64,000 nt of DNA from Clostridium sp. UBA4108 (GCA_002381695.1 DFXM01000039.1:164121-228120), one strand, 5' to 3'; numbered from the stretch's first letter, positions 28,013 through 36,560 are shown. Numbers and translations: made by a program. The notes: generated by a model not told the origin, from the letters alone.

Positions 28013-29192
28013 ATATTTAGGTATAGATTATAATGGTAAAAAGTTAAAGGGAGTTTTGGAGGCTACTAATGAAAGTGAATTAGTATATAAATTGAGTCTT
28101 ATAAATATATACTGCATTAAGTTTAAGCAACTTAAAGGTCATGGAGAGAAGAGTATTATAATCTTTAATAATATTAGTTGTAAACTATTAAGCATATTTT
28201 GTAAAAGCTTAAAGATTTCCTTAAAATCTGGAATTTCAATAGATTATGCAATAAATATATTTCTAAATCAATGTAGTAACAAAACACTAAAAACAGCATT
28301 AAAACAAGTATTCATATCCATAGAACAGGGGAAAACTCTAAGAGATAGCTTGGAAGAGTTTCCTAATATATTTCCTCGTTTTTTTAGAACTATGATATAT
28401 GTGGGAGAAGAAAGTGGAAGATTAGAAGAGGTCTTTACTTTTATGGAACAGCACTACATGAAGAAACATATGAGAAAAAAGAAAATTATTAATTCCTTAA
28501 TTTATCCAATTTTTATTTTAATTTTTTCAACAATATTAGGATTATTGATTATTACCTTAGTAATTCCCAAATTTTTAATTAATCCAATGATAAGGAATAG
28601 TGATTTGCCATTTATAACTAAATTATATGTTGGTATTGGTAATTTCATAAATAATAATACTGTATATTTTATTGGAGGAAATATTATCTTTATAATGTTC
28701 TTTGCTTATATGATTAAAATTATTAATAGAAATGAAATTTTTCAAAAGGTAATATTAATAATACCACTTCTAAAGAGAATTATTATTAAAGAATTCTTAT
28801 GTGATTTTACCTATTCAATGACGCTTATGATAAAGAGTGGATTAACCATAAAAAACTCCTTGTGTATAATGAGGGATATGCAAAATAGAGAGATTTTTTA
28901 TAAGGCATTAACTGTGAGTATAGAATGTATTGAGAAAGGTTTATCTATACATAAATCTTTTTCCCACACTAAATTATTTCCAGAGTTCTTCTTAGCTATG
29001 GTTTATATAGGAGAGGAAAATGGGGCATTAGAAGAAAGTTTGTATACTACCAATGAGTTCTTTGAAGAGGAGTTTAGTAGTATGTTGAATAGTATGACTG
29101 TAATTATAGAGCCATTATTAATAATATTTGTAGGAATTTTTATAGGGTCCATCATCATGAGCGTAATGTTACCATTATTTAGTTTGTATTAG
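28002..29192 (+). CDS. pilC: Type IV pilus inner-membrane platform protein PilC (GspF family)
   Basis: A 396-residue GspF/PilC protein with the duplicated T2SSF domain, about residues 60-185 and 260-385. Each half carries the family pattern (GISIDYAINIF...FPRFFRTMIYVGEESGRLEEV and GLTIKNSLCIM...FPEFFLAMVYIGEENGALEES). There are three strong membrane segments (around 165-190, 215-240 and 365-390). It anchors PilB at the membrane. I chose ATG 28002, overlapping the pilB stop, because MNYKYLGIDYNGKKLKG is the conserved N terminus. GGAGGG is about 14 bp away, longer than ideal. Confidence 0.93.
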   Translation: MNYKYLGIDYNGKKLKGVLEATNESELVYKLSLINIYCIKFKQLKGHGEKSIIIFNNISCKLLSIFCKSLKISLKSGISIDYAINIFLNQCSNKTLKTALKQVFISIEQGKTLRDSLEEFPNIFPRFFRTMIYVGEESGRLEEVFTFMEQHYMKKHMRKKKIINSLIYPIFILIFSTILGLLIITLVIPKFLINPMIRNSDLPFITKLYVGIGNFINNNTVYFIGGNIIFIMFFAYMIKIINRNEIFQKVILIIPLLKRIIIKEFLCDFTYSMTLMIKSGLTIKNSLCIMRDMQNREIFYKALTVSIECIEKGLSIHKSFSHTKLFPEFFLAMVYIGEENGALEESLYTTNEFFEEEFSSMLNSMTVIIEPLLIIFVGIFIGSIIMSVMLPLFSLY

Positions 29193-29203
29193 AGGTATAT
29201 GCT

Positions 29204-29641
29204 ATGAGAAAGGGTTTTACTATTATAGAAACTATAGTGTATTTAGGACTTATTGCAGTAATATTATTAATATCGCTGCCTATGACAAATAGATATAAGG
29301 AAATAATGGATAAAAGAGAGCTGGAATATGCCACTAAAGTAGTAGTTGGATTTATAAATGGAGGAAGTAGTTATGCTAGGAGCAATGTGGAGTTAGCTAC
29401 TGTATTGTGGATATATAAAGACAAAATTCAAATAAGAGGAAATATGAAAAAAATAGAAGAATTTGAACTGCCATCTTCTGTAAGATTACAACTACCCTAT
29501 GACCGAGAAGTAGATAAGGTTATGATATCCAGTACTGGACACATTGATAGAGCAATGACTATAACATTAAAACATGATGGCGGTGAAAGTAGATATATTA
29601 CTGTAAAGGTAGGAACAGCATATGTTAGTGAGAAAAAATAA
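29204..29641 (+). CDS. Prepilin-like protein with N-terminal cleavage motif (1)
   Basis: A 145-residue protein with a short basic leader MRKG followed by FTIIETIVYLGLIAVILLIS. This is a class III prepilin motif: cleavage after Gly4, N-methylated Phe+1, Glu+5 and a hydrophobic helix. The C-terminal part is small and beta-rich, like GspH-type minor pseudopilins. RBS AGAGG precedes the ATG, 11 bp after pilC. Its exact place in the fibre is unknown. Confidence 0.85.
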   Translation: MRKGFTIIETIVYLGLIAVILLISLPMTNRYKEIMDKRELEYATKVVVGFINGGSSYARSNVELATVLWIYKDKIQIRGNMKKIEEFELPSSVRLQLPYDREVDKVMISSTGHIDRAMTITLKHDGGESRYITVKVGTAYVSEKK

Positions 29642-30059
29642 AGGAATTGCGGTCATTGAAATAATAATAGCTATGTTTCTCTTTTGTTTATTTCTTATGT
29701 GTATCTTTACTTTTCAGGCAACTAATATGAGTTGTATAAGTGTAGAGAAAGAAGAGATGAAGGGGGTATTTGTAGTAGAAAGCATGAAAAATATTATGGT
29801 TTCCAATTATGATTATAAAATATTATATGAAAACTTAACTGAGGATATAAAATATATAAATAGTGATTATATAAAGAATCAAGATTTCAAAAAAGGTGAT
29901 ATGTTTGCAGGGTTATCTCATAGTTATAATGAAGAATATCCATTTGTAGAAATTCAAGCTAAACAGGATGAACATATAGAAGTTTTAAAAATAATAATAA
30001 ATTATCACATAAGAGAGGATAAAAATATTAAGCATGTATTTTATAAAGGTAACTATTAA
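29622..30059 (+). CDS. Prepilin-like protein (2)
   Basis: A 145-residue protein with leader MLVRKNKG and mature N terminus IAVIEIIIAMFLFCLFLMCI; Glu at +5 is kept. It overlaps the end of the preceding gene by 20 bases. A GTG two codons later is an alternative start. The rest shows no known motif. It is probably a GspI-like minor pilin by position (second after PilC), but this is inference. Confidence 0.78.
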   Translation: MLVRKNKGIAVIEIIIAMFLFCLFLMCIFTFQATNMSCISVEKEEMKGVFVVESMKNIMVSNYDYKILYENLTEDIKYINSDYIKNQDFKKGDMFAGLSHSYNEEYPFVEIQAKQDEHIEVLKIIINYHIREDKNIKHVFYKGNY

Positions 30060-30489
30060 AAGAAAGATTGGAATAGCTTTTATAGAGGCTCTCATATACA
30101 TAGGATTATTGTCTATCCTACTATTATTATTTTTAATGTCTAATGGAGTTTACTTGCAGAATTATAACAAAGTCAAGGAATATTCATATAATTTTACTGG
30201 GATACATGAAGCATTAATGTATATAGAAACACAAGTTAATAAAGGTGAGAACATATATATAGAAAATGCTTCATTAGTTATTGAAAATAATGGAGAGAAC
30301 AATAAGGATATGGTATTGAAAGAAGGGAATGTGCTTTACTATAAATATAAAGATAAAGGGCAAGGATATACTAAGCAACCTCTTTTATATAATGTAAAAT
30401 CCTTTATAGTTGAAGAAAATAGAAATGTAATGTTCTTAAAAATTATTACGGAAGAAGGTGTCATAGGTGAGAAAGCCATGGGTAAGTAA
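30034..30489 (+). CDS. Prepilin-like protein (3)
   Basis: A 151-residue protein whose leader ends KRKIG, followed by IAFIEALIYIGLLSILLLLF; Glu+5 is present. It overlaps the previous gene by 26 bases. The ATG at 30034 gives a 13-residue leader but its ribosome site (AGAGGAT) is 13 bases away, so the true start is uncertain. The downstream domain is probably of the GspJ minor pilin type by position and length. Confidence 0.75.
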   Translation: MYFIKVTIKRKIGIAFIEALIYIGLLSILLLLFLMSNGVYLQNYNKVKEYSYNFTGIHEALMYIETQVNKGENIYIENASLVIENNGENNKDMVLKEGNVLYYKYKDKGQGYTKQPLLYNVKSFIVEENRNVMFLKIITEEGVIGEKAMGK

Positions 30490-30880
30490 GAGAAAAAAAG
30501 GTAATGTTTTACCTATAACTCTGATATTAATACTAGGTATGCTAGCCATGGCAACTTTTATAGGGGATTATTTTGATAATAGGAATTTTTATATAGTAAA
30601 TTATTTAGAGAATATGGATAAAATGAGCAATGAAAGTAAACATAGGGAATATTTAATGACGCAATTTAACAATTATATACTTGAAAATTTACCTATTATA
30701 AAACAGGAGGGGGTTAATAAATATTTCTCAACAAAATATAAGGATAATATTGTATTTGAGAGTAGTAAGATAATTTACGATGGAGGAAGTGATATATTCA
30801 TTATGAACATGAAAGATAACATATACACTTTTAAAATCAATATAATAAATGATGAAGTTAGCTATAGCTTTGTAAAATAG
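30467..30880 (+). CDS. Prepilin-like protein (4), lacking Glu+5
   Basis: A 137-residue protein with leader MRKPWVSKRKKG and hydrophobic segment NVLPITLILILGMLAMATFI. Position +5 of the mature part is Ile rather than Glu. Loss of Glu+5 is a known feature of the tip pseudopilin GspK, so this may be the tip subunit. It starts at GTG and overlaps the previous gene by 23 bases. The C-terminal region ends NIINDEVSYSFVK without known motifs. Confidence 0.7.
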   Translation: MRKPWVSKRKKGNVLPITLILILGMLAMATFIGDYFDNRNFYIVNYLENMDKMSNESKHREYLMTQFNNYILENLPIIKQEGVNKYFSTKYKDNIVFESSKIIYDGGSDIFIMNMKDNIYTFKINIINDEVSYSFVK

Positions 30881-30893
30881 AGGTGATAATACT

Positions 30894-31742
30894 ATAGATA
30901 AATATATTATTATAGTAAATGACAATAGTACCCAACATATAAAAGTGAAGAAATCATTTTTAGAAAAGTACATATATGAGAGTGACAGGGAAGTTTTATA
31001 TAAAATAGATAGTAATTTTAATAACAAAAATGGATATTTTATAATCGAAGGTGAAGAGTTATTTATTGAAGAATTAATTATTCCTGGAGTAGGAAAAAAA
31101 AGCTTGGAGAATATTATGGAAAATGAAGTATTAAATAGATTTCAATCTATAGAAAACATAACCTTCGACTATATAATAAAAGAAAAAACACATAATAGGA
31201 TTAGGTTATTCTTATATTGTGTTAACATTGAAAATCTAAGTCTTAACAGTGAGAAATCTTATGAAAGAATAAATATAATTTCTGTAGATTTAGTTCAAAA
31301 TTATTTTATAAGGTTTTATGAAAAATTCATTACACATAATAAATATGTAATAGTTATGAGTTTTAGAGAGTATACCTATGTATGCTATGTGGTAGACAAG
31401 ATATTACAATTAAATAAGGTATTTCATAATTCCAATATTAATTTTTATGAAGACTTGTTAGAATTTTATAATAGGTTATATAAGAAAGATAACAAAACAC
31501 TGCCAATATATATTGTGGGAAAGGATTATCCTTTAGCAAATTTTATATTGAAACATAGAACTCTAGATGATGGATTATTTTATAAATATCTAAAAAACTT
31601 TCATGTTATAAACTTTAATACACCTAGTGAAGCTCAGTTTTATGAGTTTATAATAAACAAAAATAACATTAAGAAGGTATGGAAATGCAGGGCAAATTTT
31701 ATCCAAAATGGTATAAAAAAAGAAAAGAAAGTGACTATGTAA
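30894..31742 (+). CDS. PilM-like pilus assembly protein with apparent ATA start codon
   Basis: A 282-residue protein, by position and predicted fold the PilM-like (actin-like) partner of the two genes that follow. Sequence similarity to PilM is not obvious. The coding frame opens after a stop at 30873 and holds no ATG, GTG, TTG or CTG before GTG 30945. AGAGGTGAT is placed 6 nt ahead of ATA 30894, and translation from there gives (M)DKYIIIVNDNSTQHIKVKK, a sensible beta-strand N terminus. From GTG 30945 there would be no ribosome site and the first strand would be lost. The start is therefore inferred to be ATA. The end overlaps the next gene by 58 bases. Confidence 0.6.
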   Translation: MDKYIIIVNDNSTQHIKVKKSFLEKYIYESDREVLYKIDSNFNNKNGYFIIEGEELFIEELIIPGVGKKSLENIMENEVLNRFQSIENITFDYIIKEKTHNRIRLFLYCVNIENLSLNSEKSYERINIISVDLVQNYFIRFYEKFITHNKYVIVMSFREYTYVCYVVDKILQLNKVFHNSNINFYEDLLEFYNRLYKKDNKTLPIYIVGKDYPLANFILKHRTLDDGLFYKYLKNFHVINFNTPSEAQFYEFIINKNNIKKVWKCRANFIQNGIKKEKKVTM

Positions 31743-32119
31743 GAAAAAGTAAAATAATTTTAATTATATCCATCTTAATTGGAGGATTTATGATAATGAG
31801 CATAATTAAAGGCATAGGAGAATTAGATGCATTAAAGGATATGGAAAAAACACAGAGTAATATTAATGCCTTTGATATTACATATCCCTATGAATATTTA
31901 GCTGGCCATATAGAGAATTTAGAGGGATATATTAAAAATCTTTATTTTCAAGAACAGGATATAATTATTGAAATTTATGTAAATGACTTTAATGATTATT
32001 TATATAAAATTAGTACATTGGAAGCTAGCTTTAATTTATTAGAAGTAGGAGAAATAACAAAGAATGAAGGAAAGGAATTCTTTAAGGTAAGAATGAATAT
32101 AAAAAATGAGAATCTCTAA
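31685..32119 (+). CDS. PilN-like bitopic protein
   Basis: A 144-residue protein with a basic cytoplasmic N terminus (FYPKWYKKRKES), one membrane helix at about residues 23-43 and a mixed alpha/beta outer domain. This is the layout of PilN, which links PilM to PilO. The assignment is by position and topology only. I chose ATG 31685 because AAGAAGG is 7 nt upstream; an ATG two codons earlier is too close to it. The start lies within the preceding gene. Confidence 0.65.
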   Translation: MQGKFYPKWYKKRKESDYVRKSKIILIISILIGGFMIMSIIKGIGELDALKDMEKTQSNINAFDITYPYEYLAGHIENLEGYIKNLYFQEQDIIIEIYVNDFNDYLYKISTLEASFNLLEVGEITKNEGKEFFKVRMNIKNENL

Positions 32120-32495
32120 GTATAAATGGATTAGTATAATTATGTGCATTCTTTTAATATTGTTATGTGCTTTTTATGCAATTTTATTATTAAATATGGA
32201 AAAGATAAAAAACAATAGAGCTTATTGTAATGATAATAACTATATCAGCGAAGAGTCTAAGGCACCCTTTAATGTAACTGAATGTGTTAAAAATCTATAT
32301 GAGACTGAAGGAATAAGGGTTGGAAATCTTCAGCTATATGATGAAAGTGTAGATATTGAAATATATTATGAGGGTTCGATAGGTGAAATTAAGAATATTT
32401 TCCATTCTATAAATTTAGAAAGTAAAATTACTAATATTTATGCCTTTTCTATAGATGAAAAAGGCATAAGATTTAATATTATAGTAAGTACTTAA
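32106..32495 (+). CDS. PilO-like bitopic protein
   Basis: A 129-residue protein with a single membrane helix at about residues 9-30 and a small outer domain ending ITNIYAFSIDEKGIRFNIIV, similar in pattern to the ferredoxin-like domain of PilO/GspM. It overlaps the previous gene by 14 bases and ends the pilus operon. Assignment by layout and order only. No pilT, prepilin peptidase or evident major pilin follows. Confidence 0.6.
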   Translation: MRISKYKWISIIMCILLILLCAFYAILLLNMEKIKNNRAYCNDNNYISEESKAPFNVTECVKNLYETEGIRVGNLQLYDESVDIEIYYEGSIGEIKNIFHSINLESKITNIYAFSIDEKGIRFNIIVST

Positions 32496-32594
32496 TTTTG
32501 AATGTTGTTATGCTAATGTTATAAGAAAAATTTAAAGTAGAGATATTTCTTTTAAATTTATAAGGAAATTTTAAAATAAAATATTAGAAATATA

Positions 32595-32623
32595 TTGACA
32601 AGATGTAGGGATGTATATATAAT
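32595..32623 (+). promoter_or_regulatory. SigA-type promoter upstream of the SAM riboswitch
   Basis: TTGACA, 17-bp spacer, TATAAT: a full consensus promoter. It would start the transcript near 32630, about 20 nt before the riboswitch. The 450-bp gap between the pilus operon and metN is filled by this promoter, the aptamer and its terminator. Confidence 0.88.
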
Positions 32624-32650
32624 AAGTGAAAAGATAAAAATTAAATAAAA

Positions 32651-32766
32651 CTTATCATGAGCGGTGGAGGGACTGGCCCTATGAAACCCAGCAACCTGTA
32701 TGTCGAACTTAGTGTTTGCATATAATGGTGCTAAATCCTGCAGTATTATGCTGAGAGATAAGAGGA
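32651..32766 (+). ncRNA. SAM-I riboswitch (S-box) controlling metNIQ
   Basis: The sequence carries the S-box landmarks in order: CTTATC opening stem, GAGCGGTGGAGGGACTGGCC, GAAACCCAGCAACC, GGTGCTAAATCCTGCAG, then the closing CTGAGAGATAAGAGG whose GATAAG pairs with the opening CTTATC. In this family S-adenosylmethionine binding stabilises the aptamer and lets the following terminator form, so the transporter is made when SAM is scarce. Confidence 0.97.
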
Positions 32767-32789
32767 TAAATAGCCATGCATGGAATTGT

Positions 32790-32829
32790 GCACTAGGGAA
32801 TTTGTTCTCTAGTGCTTTTATTTATTTTA
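32790..32829 (+). terminator. Riboswitch expression-platform terminator
   Basis: GCACTAGGGAA and TTCTCTAGTGC pair around TTTG, followed by TTTTATTTATTTT. It lies 24 nt after the SAM-I aptamer and about 116 nt before metN, and is the off-state terminator. Confidence 0.9.
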
Positions 32830-32945
32830 TTGATAAAATTTAGTTTGTTAGTGGCCAATAATATAACTAAATTTTTAAGATTTTACATTAGTAATAATTA
32901 TTTGAATTTAGATAGTGAGAAATATATTTAGGAGGGGATGTAGTA

Positions 32946-33908
32946 ATGATAGAAGTTGCAGATTTAAGAAAGAATTTTAATAAACTGGAAGTTTTAAAGG
33001 ATGTGTCTTTTTCTATAAAGCAAGGAGAAATCTATGGAATTATAGGACATAGTGGCGCAGGAAAGTCAACCTTATTGAGATGTATAAATGGATTAGAAGC
33101 TTATGACTCTGGAGTATTACAAGTAATGGACCAAGAAATAAAAAATCTAACTCAAGAGGAGTTAAGAAAATTTAGAAAAAATATAACTATGATTTTTCAA
33201 AATTTTAGCTTATTGAATAGGGCAAGTGTATACAAAAATATAGCACTGCCATTAGAAATATGGGGTTACGAAAAGAAATATATTGAAGATAAGGTAGGGG
33301 AATTATTAAAACTAGTTGGCTTGGAGGATAAACGTGATTATAAGCCCAAGCAATTAAGTGGTGGACAAAAACAAAGGGTTGCTATTGCTAGGGCATTGAC
33401 CTTAAATCCTAAAATATTACTTTGTGATGAGGCTACTTCTGCTCTAGATCCTAAAACTACTAAAGATATTCTACAGCTATTACTAAAAATAAATAAAACT
33501 CTTGGAATAACTATAGTTGTGGTTACTCATGAGATGGAAGTTATTAAAGAAATCTGTGAGAAGGTACTATTATTAGAGGATGGAAGGGTGAAAGCAGAAG
33601 GTTATGTAGAAAAGTTATTCTTAAATCCTGGATTAAGTCTTAGAAAATTCCTTGGAGAAGAAGATGAGGATGTAATTCCTGAAGAAGGGGTTAACATAAA
33701 AATATTTTTCCCAACAGAAATAAGCCATAAATGTCTAATAACTAAAATGAGTAGAGAACTAGATGTGGACTTTTCTATAGTTTGGGGAAAGTTAGAAAAA
33801 TTTAGAAACAGTATTTTAGGTAGTTTAGTAATAAATTTATCAAAAGATAATAAAGAGAAGATTATAAAGTATTTAGAGACAAATAAATTTCAATGGGAGG
33901 TGTTGTAG
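32946..33908 (+). CDS. metN: Methionine ABC transporter ATP-binding protein MetN
   Basis: A 320-residue ABC ATPase with Walker A GHSGAGKST, signature LSGGQKQRVAIARAL and Walker B ILLCDEATSALDP, followed by a C-terminal NIL domain (about residues 245-320), which senses methionine in MetN proteins. It energises import of methionine through MetI. The SAM-I riboswitch upstream confirms the substrate assignment. AGGAGGGGAT precedes the start. It overlaps the ribosome site of metI. Confidence 0.96.
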   Translation: MIEVADLRKNFNKLEVLKDVSFSIKQGEIYGIIGHSGAGKSTLLRCINGLEAYDSGVLQVMDQEIKNLTQEELRKFRKNITMIFQNFSLLNRASVYKNIALPLEIWGYEKKYIEDKVGELLKLVGLEDKRDYKPKQLSGGQKQRVAIARALTLNPKILLCDEATSALDPKTTKDILQLLLKINKTLGITIVVVTHEMEVIKEICEKVLLLEDGRVKAEGYVEKLFLNPGLSLRKFLGEEDEDVIPEEGVNIKIFFPTEISHKCLITKMSRELDVDFSIVWGKLEKFRNSILGSLVINLSKDNKEKIIKYLETNKFQWEVL

Positions 33909-33910
33909 TT

Positions 33911-34549
33911 ATGGCATTGGATATATTGATACCCGCTATTAGAGATACCTTTATCATGGTATTGTTGTCTACAGTGTTTGCATTGATTTTAGGATTTTTT
34001 CCTGCAATATTATTAATATTAACAGAACCTTCGGGGTTAAAACCTAATAAACTTATATATAAAAATTTAGATATGATTGTAAATATTTTAAGAAGTTTTC
34101 CTTTTGTAATTCTTATGGTAGTAGTTGCTCCAATATCTAGATTAATTGTAGGGAAATCTATAGGTACAATGGCTGCAATAGTACCATTAACCATTGCAGC
34201 AGCACCTTTTGTAACTAGAGTAATAGAGGGATCACTGAAAGAGGTAGATGCTTCCATAGTAGAGGCAGCAAAATCCTTTGGAGCTACTAATAGCCAAATT
34301 ATATTTAAAATAATGCTTAAAGAAGCACTTCCATCTATAATTTCAGGACTAACGCTAACAGTTATAAGTATAATAGGATATTCCGCCATGGCAGGAGCAA
34401 TTGGTGGTGGTGGACTTGGAGATGCTGCAATTAAGTATGGATATAATGGATTCAAAATGGATATTATGATTTATACAGTGGTAGTATTAGTAATTATAGT
34501 ACAGGGAATACAGAGTTTAGGAAATTATATATACAAAAAAATGAATTAA
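33911..34549 (+). CDS. metI: Methionine ABC transporter permease MetI
   Basis: A 212-residue permease with about five membrane segments and the MetI-type coupling motif EAAKSFGATNSQIIFKIMLKEA. I chose ATG 33911, preceded by GGGAGGTG; an ATG six codons earlier lies inside metN and within the ribosome site. It is the second gene of the metNIQ operon. Confidence 0.95.
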   Translation: MALDILIPAIRDTFIMVLLSTVFALILGFFPAILLILTEPSGLKPNKLIYKNLDMIVNILRSFPFVILMVVVAPISRLIVGKSIGTMAAIVPLTIAAAPFVTRVIEGSLKEVDASIVEAAKSFGATNSQIIFKIMLKEALPSIISGLTLTVISIIGYSAMAGAIGGGGLGDAAIKYGYNGFKMDIMIYTVVVLVIIVQGIQSLGNYIYKKMN

Positions 34550-34567
34550 TTTTGGAGGGAATCGATA

Positions 34568-35389
34568 ATGAAAAAATCAGTGAGAAATATATTAAGTATA
34601 GCAATAGTTGGAGTATTAGCACTATCTATGGTAGCTTGTGGCTCAAATTCATCAAATAAAGGCAAAGGTAATGATAAAAAGATAACCATAGGGGTTAGCC
34701 CAAATCCACATGAAAAAATAATAAAAGAAGCAGTTAAGCCATTGTTAGAAGAAAAGGGATATGAGATAGATATAGTTACTTTTAATGATTTTGTACAGCC
34801 TAATACAGCATTAGCAGAGAAACAACTAGATGCTAATTATTTTCAACATGTACCATATTTAGAAGAGACTAATAAAGCTAAAGGATATGACTTAAGTTAT
34901 ACAGTAAAAGTACACCTAGAACCAATGGGAGTATATTCTAACAGCATAAAAGGAATTAATGAGTTAAAAGAAGGATCAGAAATTGCAATTCCAAATGATC
35001 CTACCAACTGTTCAAGAGCCTTGAAATTACTAGCTGATAATGGTTTAATTAAAATATCAGAAGGCGAGTTAATCACTTCTAAGGATATTACAGATAATCC
35101 TAAAAATTTTAAAATAACAGAATTAGCTGCAGAGCAAATACCTAGAGCTTTAAAGGATGTTGATGCTGCAGTAATCAATACTAATTATGCATTAGAAGGT
35201 GGGTTAAATCCTCTTAAAGATGCATTAATAATTGAAGATAAGGATTCACCTTATGCTAATATATTAGCAGTAAGGAAAGAAGATGAGAATACTGAAAAGA
35301 TTAAAGTTATTACAGAGGCATTGACTTCACCTGAAGTTAAGGAATATATTGAGAAAACTTATGAAGGTGCTATAATTCCAGCATTTTAA
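34568..35389 (+). CDS. metQ: Methionine-binding lipoprotein MetQ
   Basis: A 273-residue substrate-binding lipoprotein of the NlpA/MetQ family. The signal peptide ends in the lipobox SMVAC with Cys24 as lipidation site. The mature protein has the family features VTFNDFVQPNTALAEKQLDA, NYFQHVPYLE and AIPNDPTNCSRALKLL. It is anchored outside the membrane and hands methionine to MetI. RBS TGGAGGG. A terminator follows, closing the operon. Confidence 0.96.
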   Translation: MKKSVRNILSIAIVGVLALSMVACGSNSSNKGKGNDKKITIGVSPNPHEKIIKEAVKPLLEEKGYEIDIVTFNDFVQPNTALAEKQLDANYFQHVPYLEETNKAKGYDLSYTVKVHLEPMGVYSNSIKGINELKEGSEIAIPNDPTNCSRALKLLADNGLIKISEGELITSKDITDNPKNFKITELAAEQIPRALKDVDAAVINTNYALEGGLNPLKDALIIEDKDSPYANILAVRKEDENTEKIKVITEALTSPEVKEYIEKTYEGAIIPAF

Positions 35390-35405
35390 GATTTTAAGTA
35401 ATAAG

Positions 35406-35440
35406 ACTCTATCCTAATCTATTATTTAGGATAGAGTTTA
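35406..35440 (+). terminator. Intrinsic terminator after metQ
   Basis: ACTCTATCCTAA and TTAGGATAGAGT pair around a 7-nt loop, followed by TTATTATAAT. Confidence 0.85.
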
Positions 35441-35485
35441 TTATAATTAAAATAGTAAAGAATTTAAAAAAAATAGTGAATATTA

Positions 35486-35514
35486 TTGAAATTTTTAACA
35501 TATAAAGGTACAAT
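35486..35514 (+). promoter_or_regulatory. Candidate SigA promoter for efp
   Basis: TTGAAA, 17-bp spacer, TACAAT. It lies in the 364-bp gap between metQ and efp and would give a 230-nt leader. The leader is AT-rich and I recognise no riboswitch in it. ACCTAAT near 35640 and ATTAGGT near 35701 could pair and bring the ends of the leader together. A second weaker TATAAT lies near 35600. Confidence 0.5.
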
Positions 35515-35753
35515 GTGTTTGCAATTCATATAGAGTTTTGATAAAATAACTTTGGTAGCAAAAAAATTGATACTTTAAAGCAATTATTATATATTATAAT
35601 TTACTTAAGATAACACATATATGGCTTTAAATTCAACCTAATACATAACTATAGATTTTTATATATTATGGAAATTCTATGATAGTATTAAATTATTTTA
35701 ATTAGGTTATAATAACTTAAGTAACAAATGCAATTATACGGGAGGTAACAGTG

Positions 35754-36311
35754 ATGATATCAGCTGGAGATTTTAGAAAAGGCACAACTTTTGAAGATGG
35801 TGGACAAGTTTATACAATAGTAGACTTTTTACATGTTAAACCTGGAAAAGGAGCTGCTTTTGTTAAAACAAAACTAAGAAATGCACTAAGTGGAGGAATT
35901 ACAGAGACAACTTTTAATCCAAGTGCAAAATTTCAAGAAGCAGTAATCGAGAGAAAAGAGATGCAATATTTATATTCTGATGGAGAATTATATTACTTCA
36001 TGGATCAAGAAACTTTTGAGCAAATTCCTTTAAATTATGAAAAAGTAGAAGAAGCAATAAAGTTTTTAAAAGAGAATATGTTTGCTATTATAAAATTCTA
36101 TAAAGGAGAAGCTTTTTCAGTAGAAGCACCTAACTTTGTTGAATTAGTTATTACTCACACAGAACCTGCAGTAAAAGGAAATACTGCTACAAATGTTCTT
36201 AAGCCTGCAACAGTAGAAACAGGAGCTATTGTTCCTGTACCACTATTTGTAAATGAAGGTGAAACAATCAGAATAGATACAAGAAGTGGAGAATACATGG
36301 AGAGAGTTTAA
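35754..36311 (+). CDS. efp: Elongation factor P
   Basis: A 185-residue EF-P, which relieves ribosome stalling at polyproline stretches. It has three beta-barrel domains; the N-terminal domain has the modification loop [17 protein letters not shown] with the lysine that is post-translationally modified in relatives. The C-terminal motif [33 protein letters not shown] is intact. I chose ATG 35754 ([10 protein letters not shown]); the GTG one codon earlier is also near GGGAGGT and cannot be excluded. A strong terminator follows. Confidence 0.97.
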   Translation: MISAGDFRKGTTFEDGGQVYTIVDFLHVKPGKGAAFVKTKLRNALSGGITETTFNPSAKFQEAVIERKEMQYLYSDGELYYFMDQETFEQIPLNYEKVEEAIKFLKENMFAIIKFYKGEAFSVEAPNFVELVITHTEPAVKGNTATNVLKPATVETGAIVPVPLFVNEGETIRIDTRSGEYMERV

Positions 36312-36325
36312 TCTCAATCTTTAGA

Positions 36326-36356
36326 ACATGCCATAAATTTATGGCATGTTTTTTTA
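36326..36356 (+). terminator. Intrinsic terminator after efp
   Basis: ACATGCCATAAATTTATGGCATGT is self-complementary over its full length and is followed by a run of Ts. Confidence 0.93.
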
Positions 36357-36360
36357 TTTG

Positions 36361-36464
36361 GCTTTGTTTTAGATGTTTGTTGATTTTAGAATTACATATT
36401 ATTGCGAGGTGGTTTGCCTCGCAATAATATGTAGTTCATTATCAACAAACATTTAAAACAGAGC
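36361..36464. repeat. 104-nt near-palindromic hairpin between efp and spoIIIAA
   Basis: The outer arms (36361-36384 and 36441-36464) match over 24 positions with two differences, both of which remain G-U pairs in plus-strand RNA. A 7-8 nt unmatched internal region separates them from inner arms (36392-36407 and 36417-36432) that match perfectly over 16 bp (ACATATTATTGCGAGG). The loop is TGGTTTG plus flanks. It follows the efp terminator, so it is not needed as a second terminator. Candidates are a miniature mobile element or a structured leader of the spoIIIA operon. Confidence 0.75.
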
Positions 36465-36560
36465 TATTTTTAAAAGAAAATTACTTATATAATTTATAAA
36501 AATTATTGTAATAATTGAGGGATGTTGGTAATAACAATTAAGTAAGAAAGGGTGATACAT

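Noticed and set aside
35515..35753. Riboswitch in the efp leader
   Set aside because: No known aptamer pattern could be recognised; the sequence is mostly AT-rich with a single weak long-range pairing.
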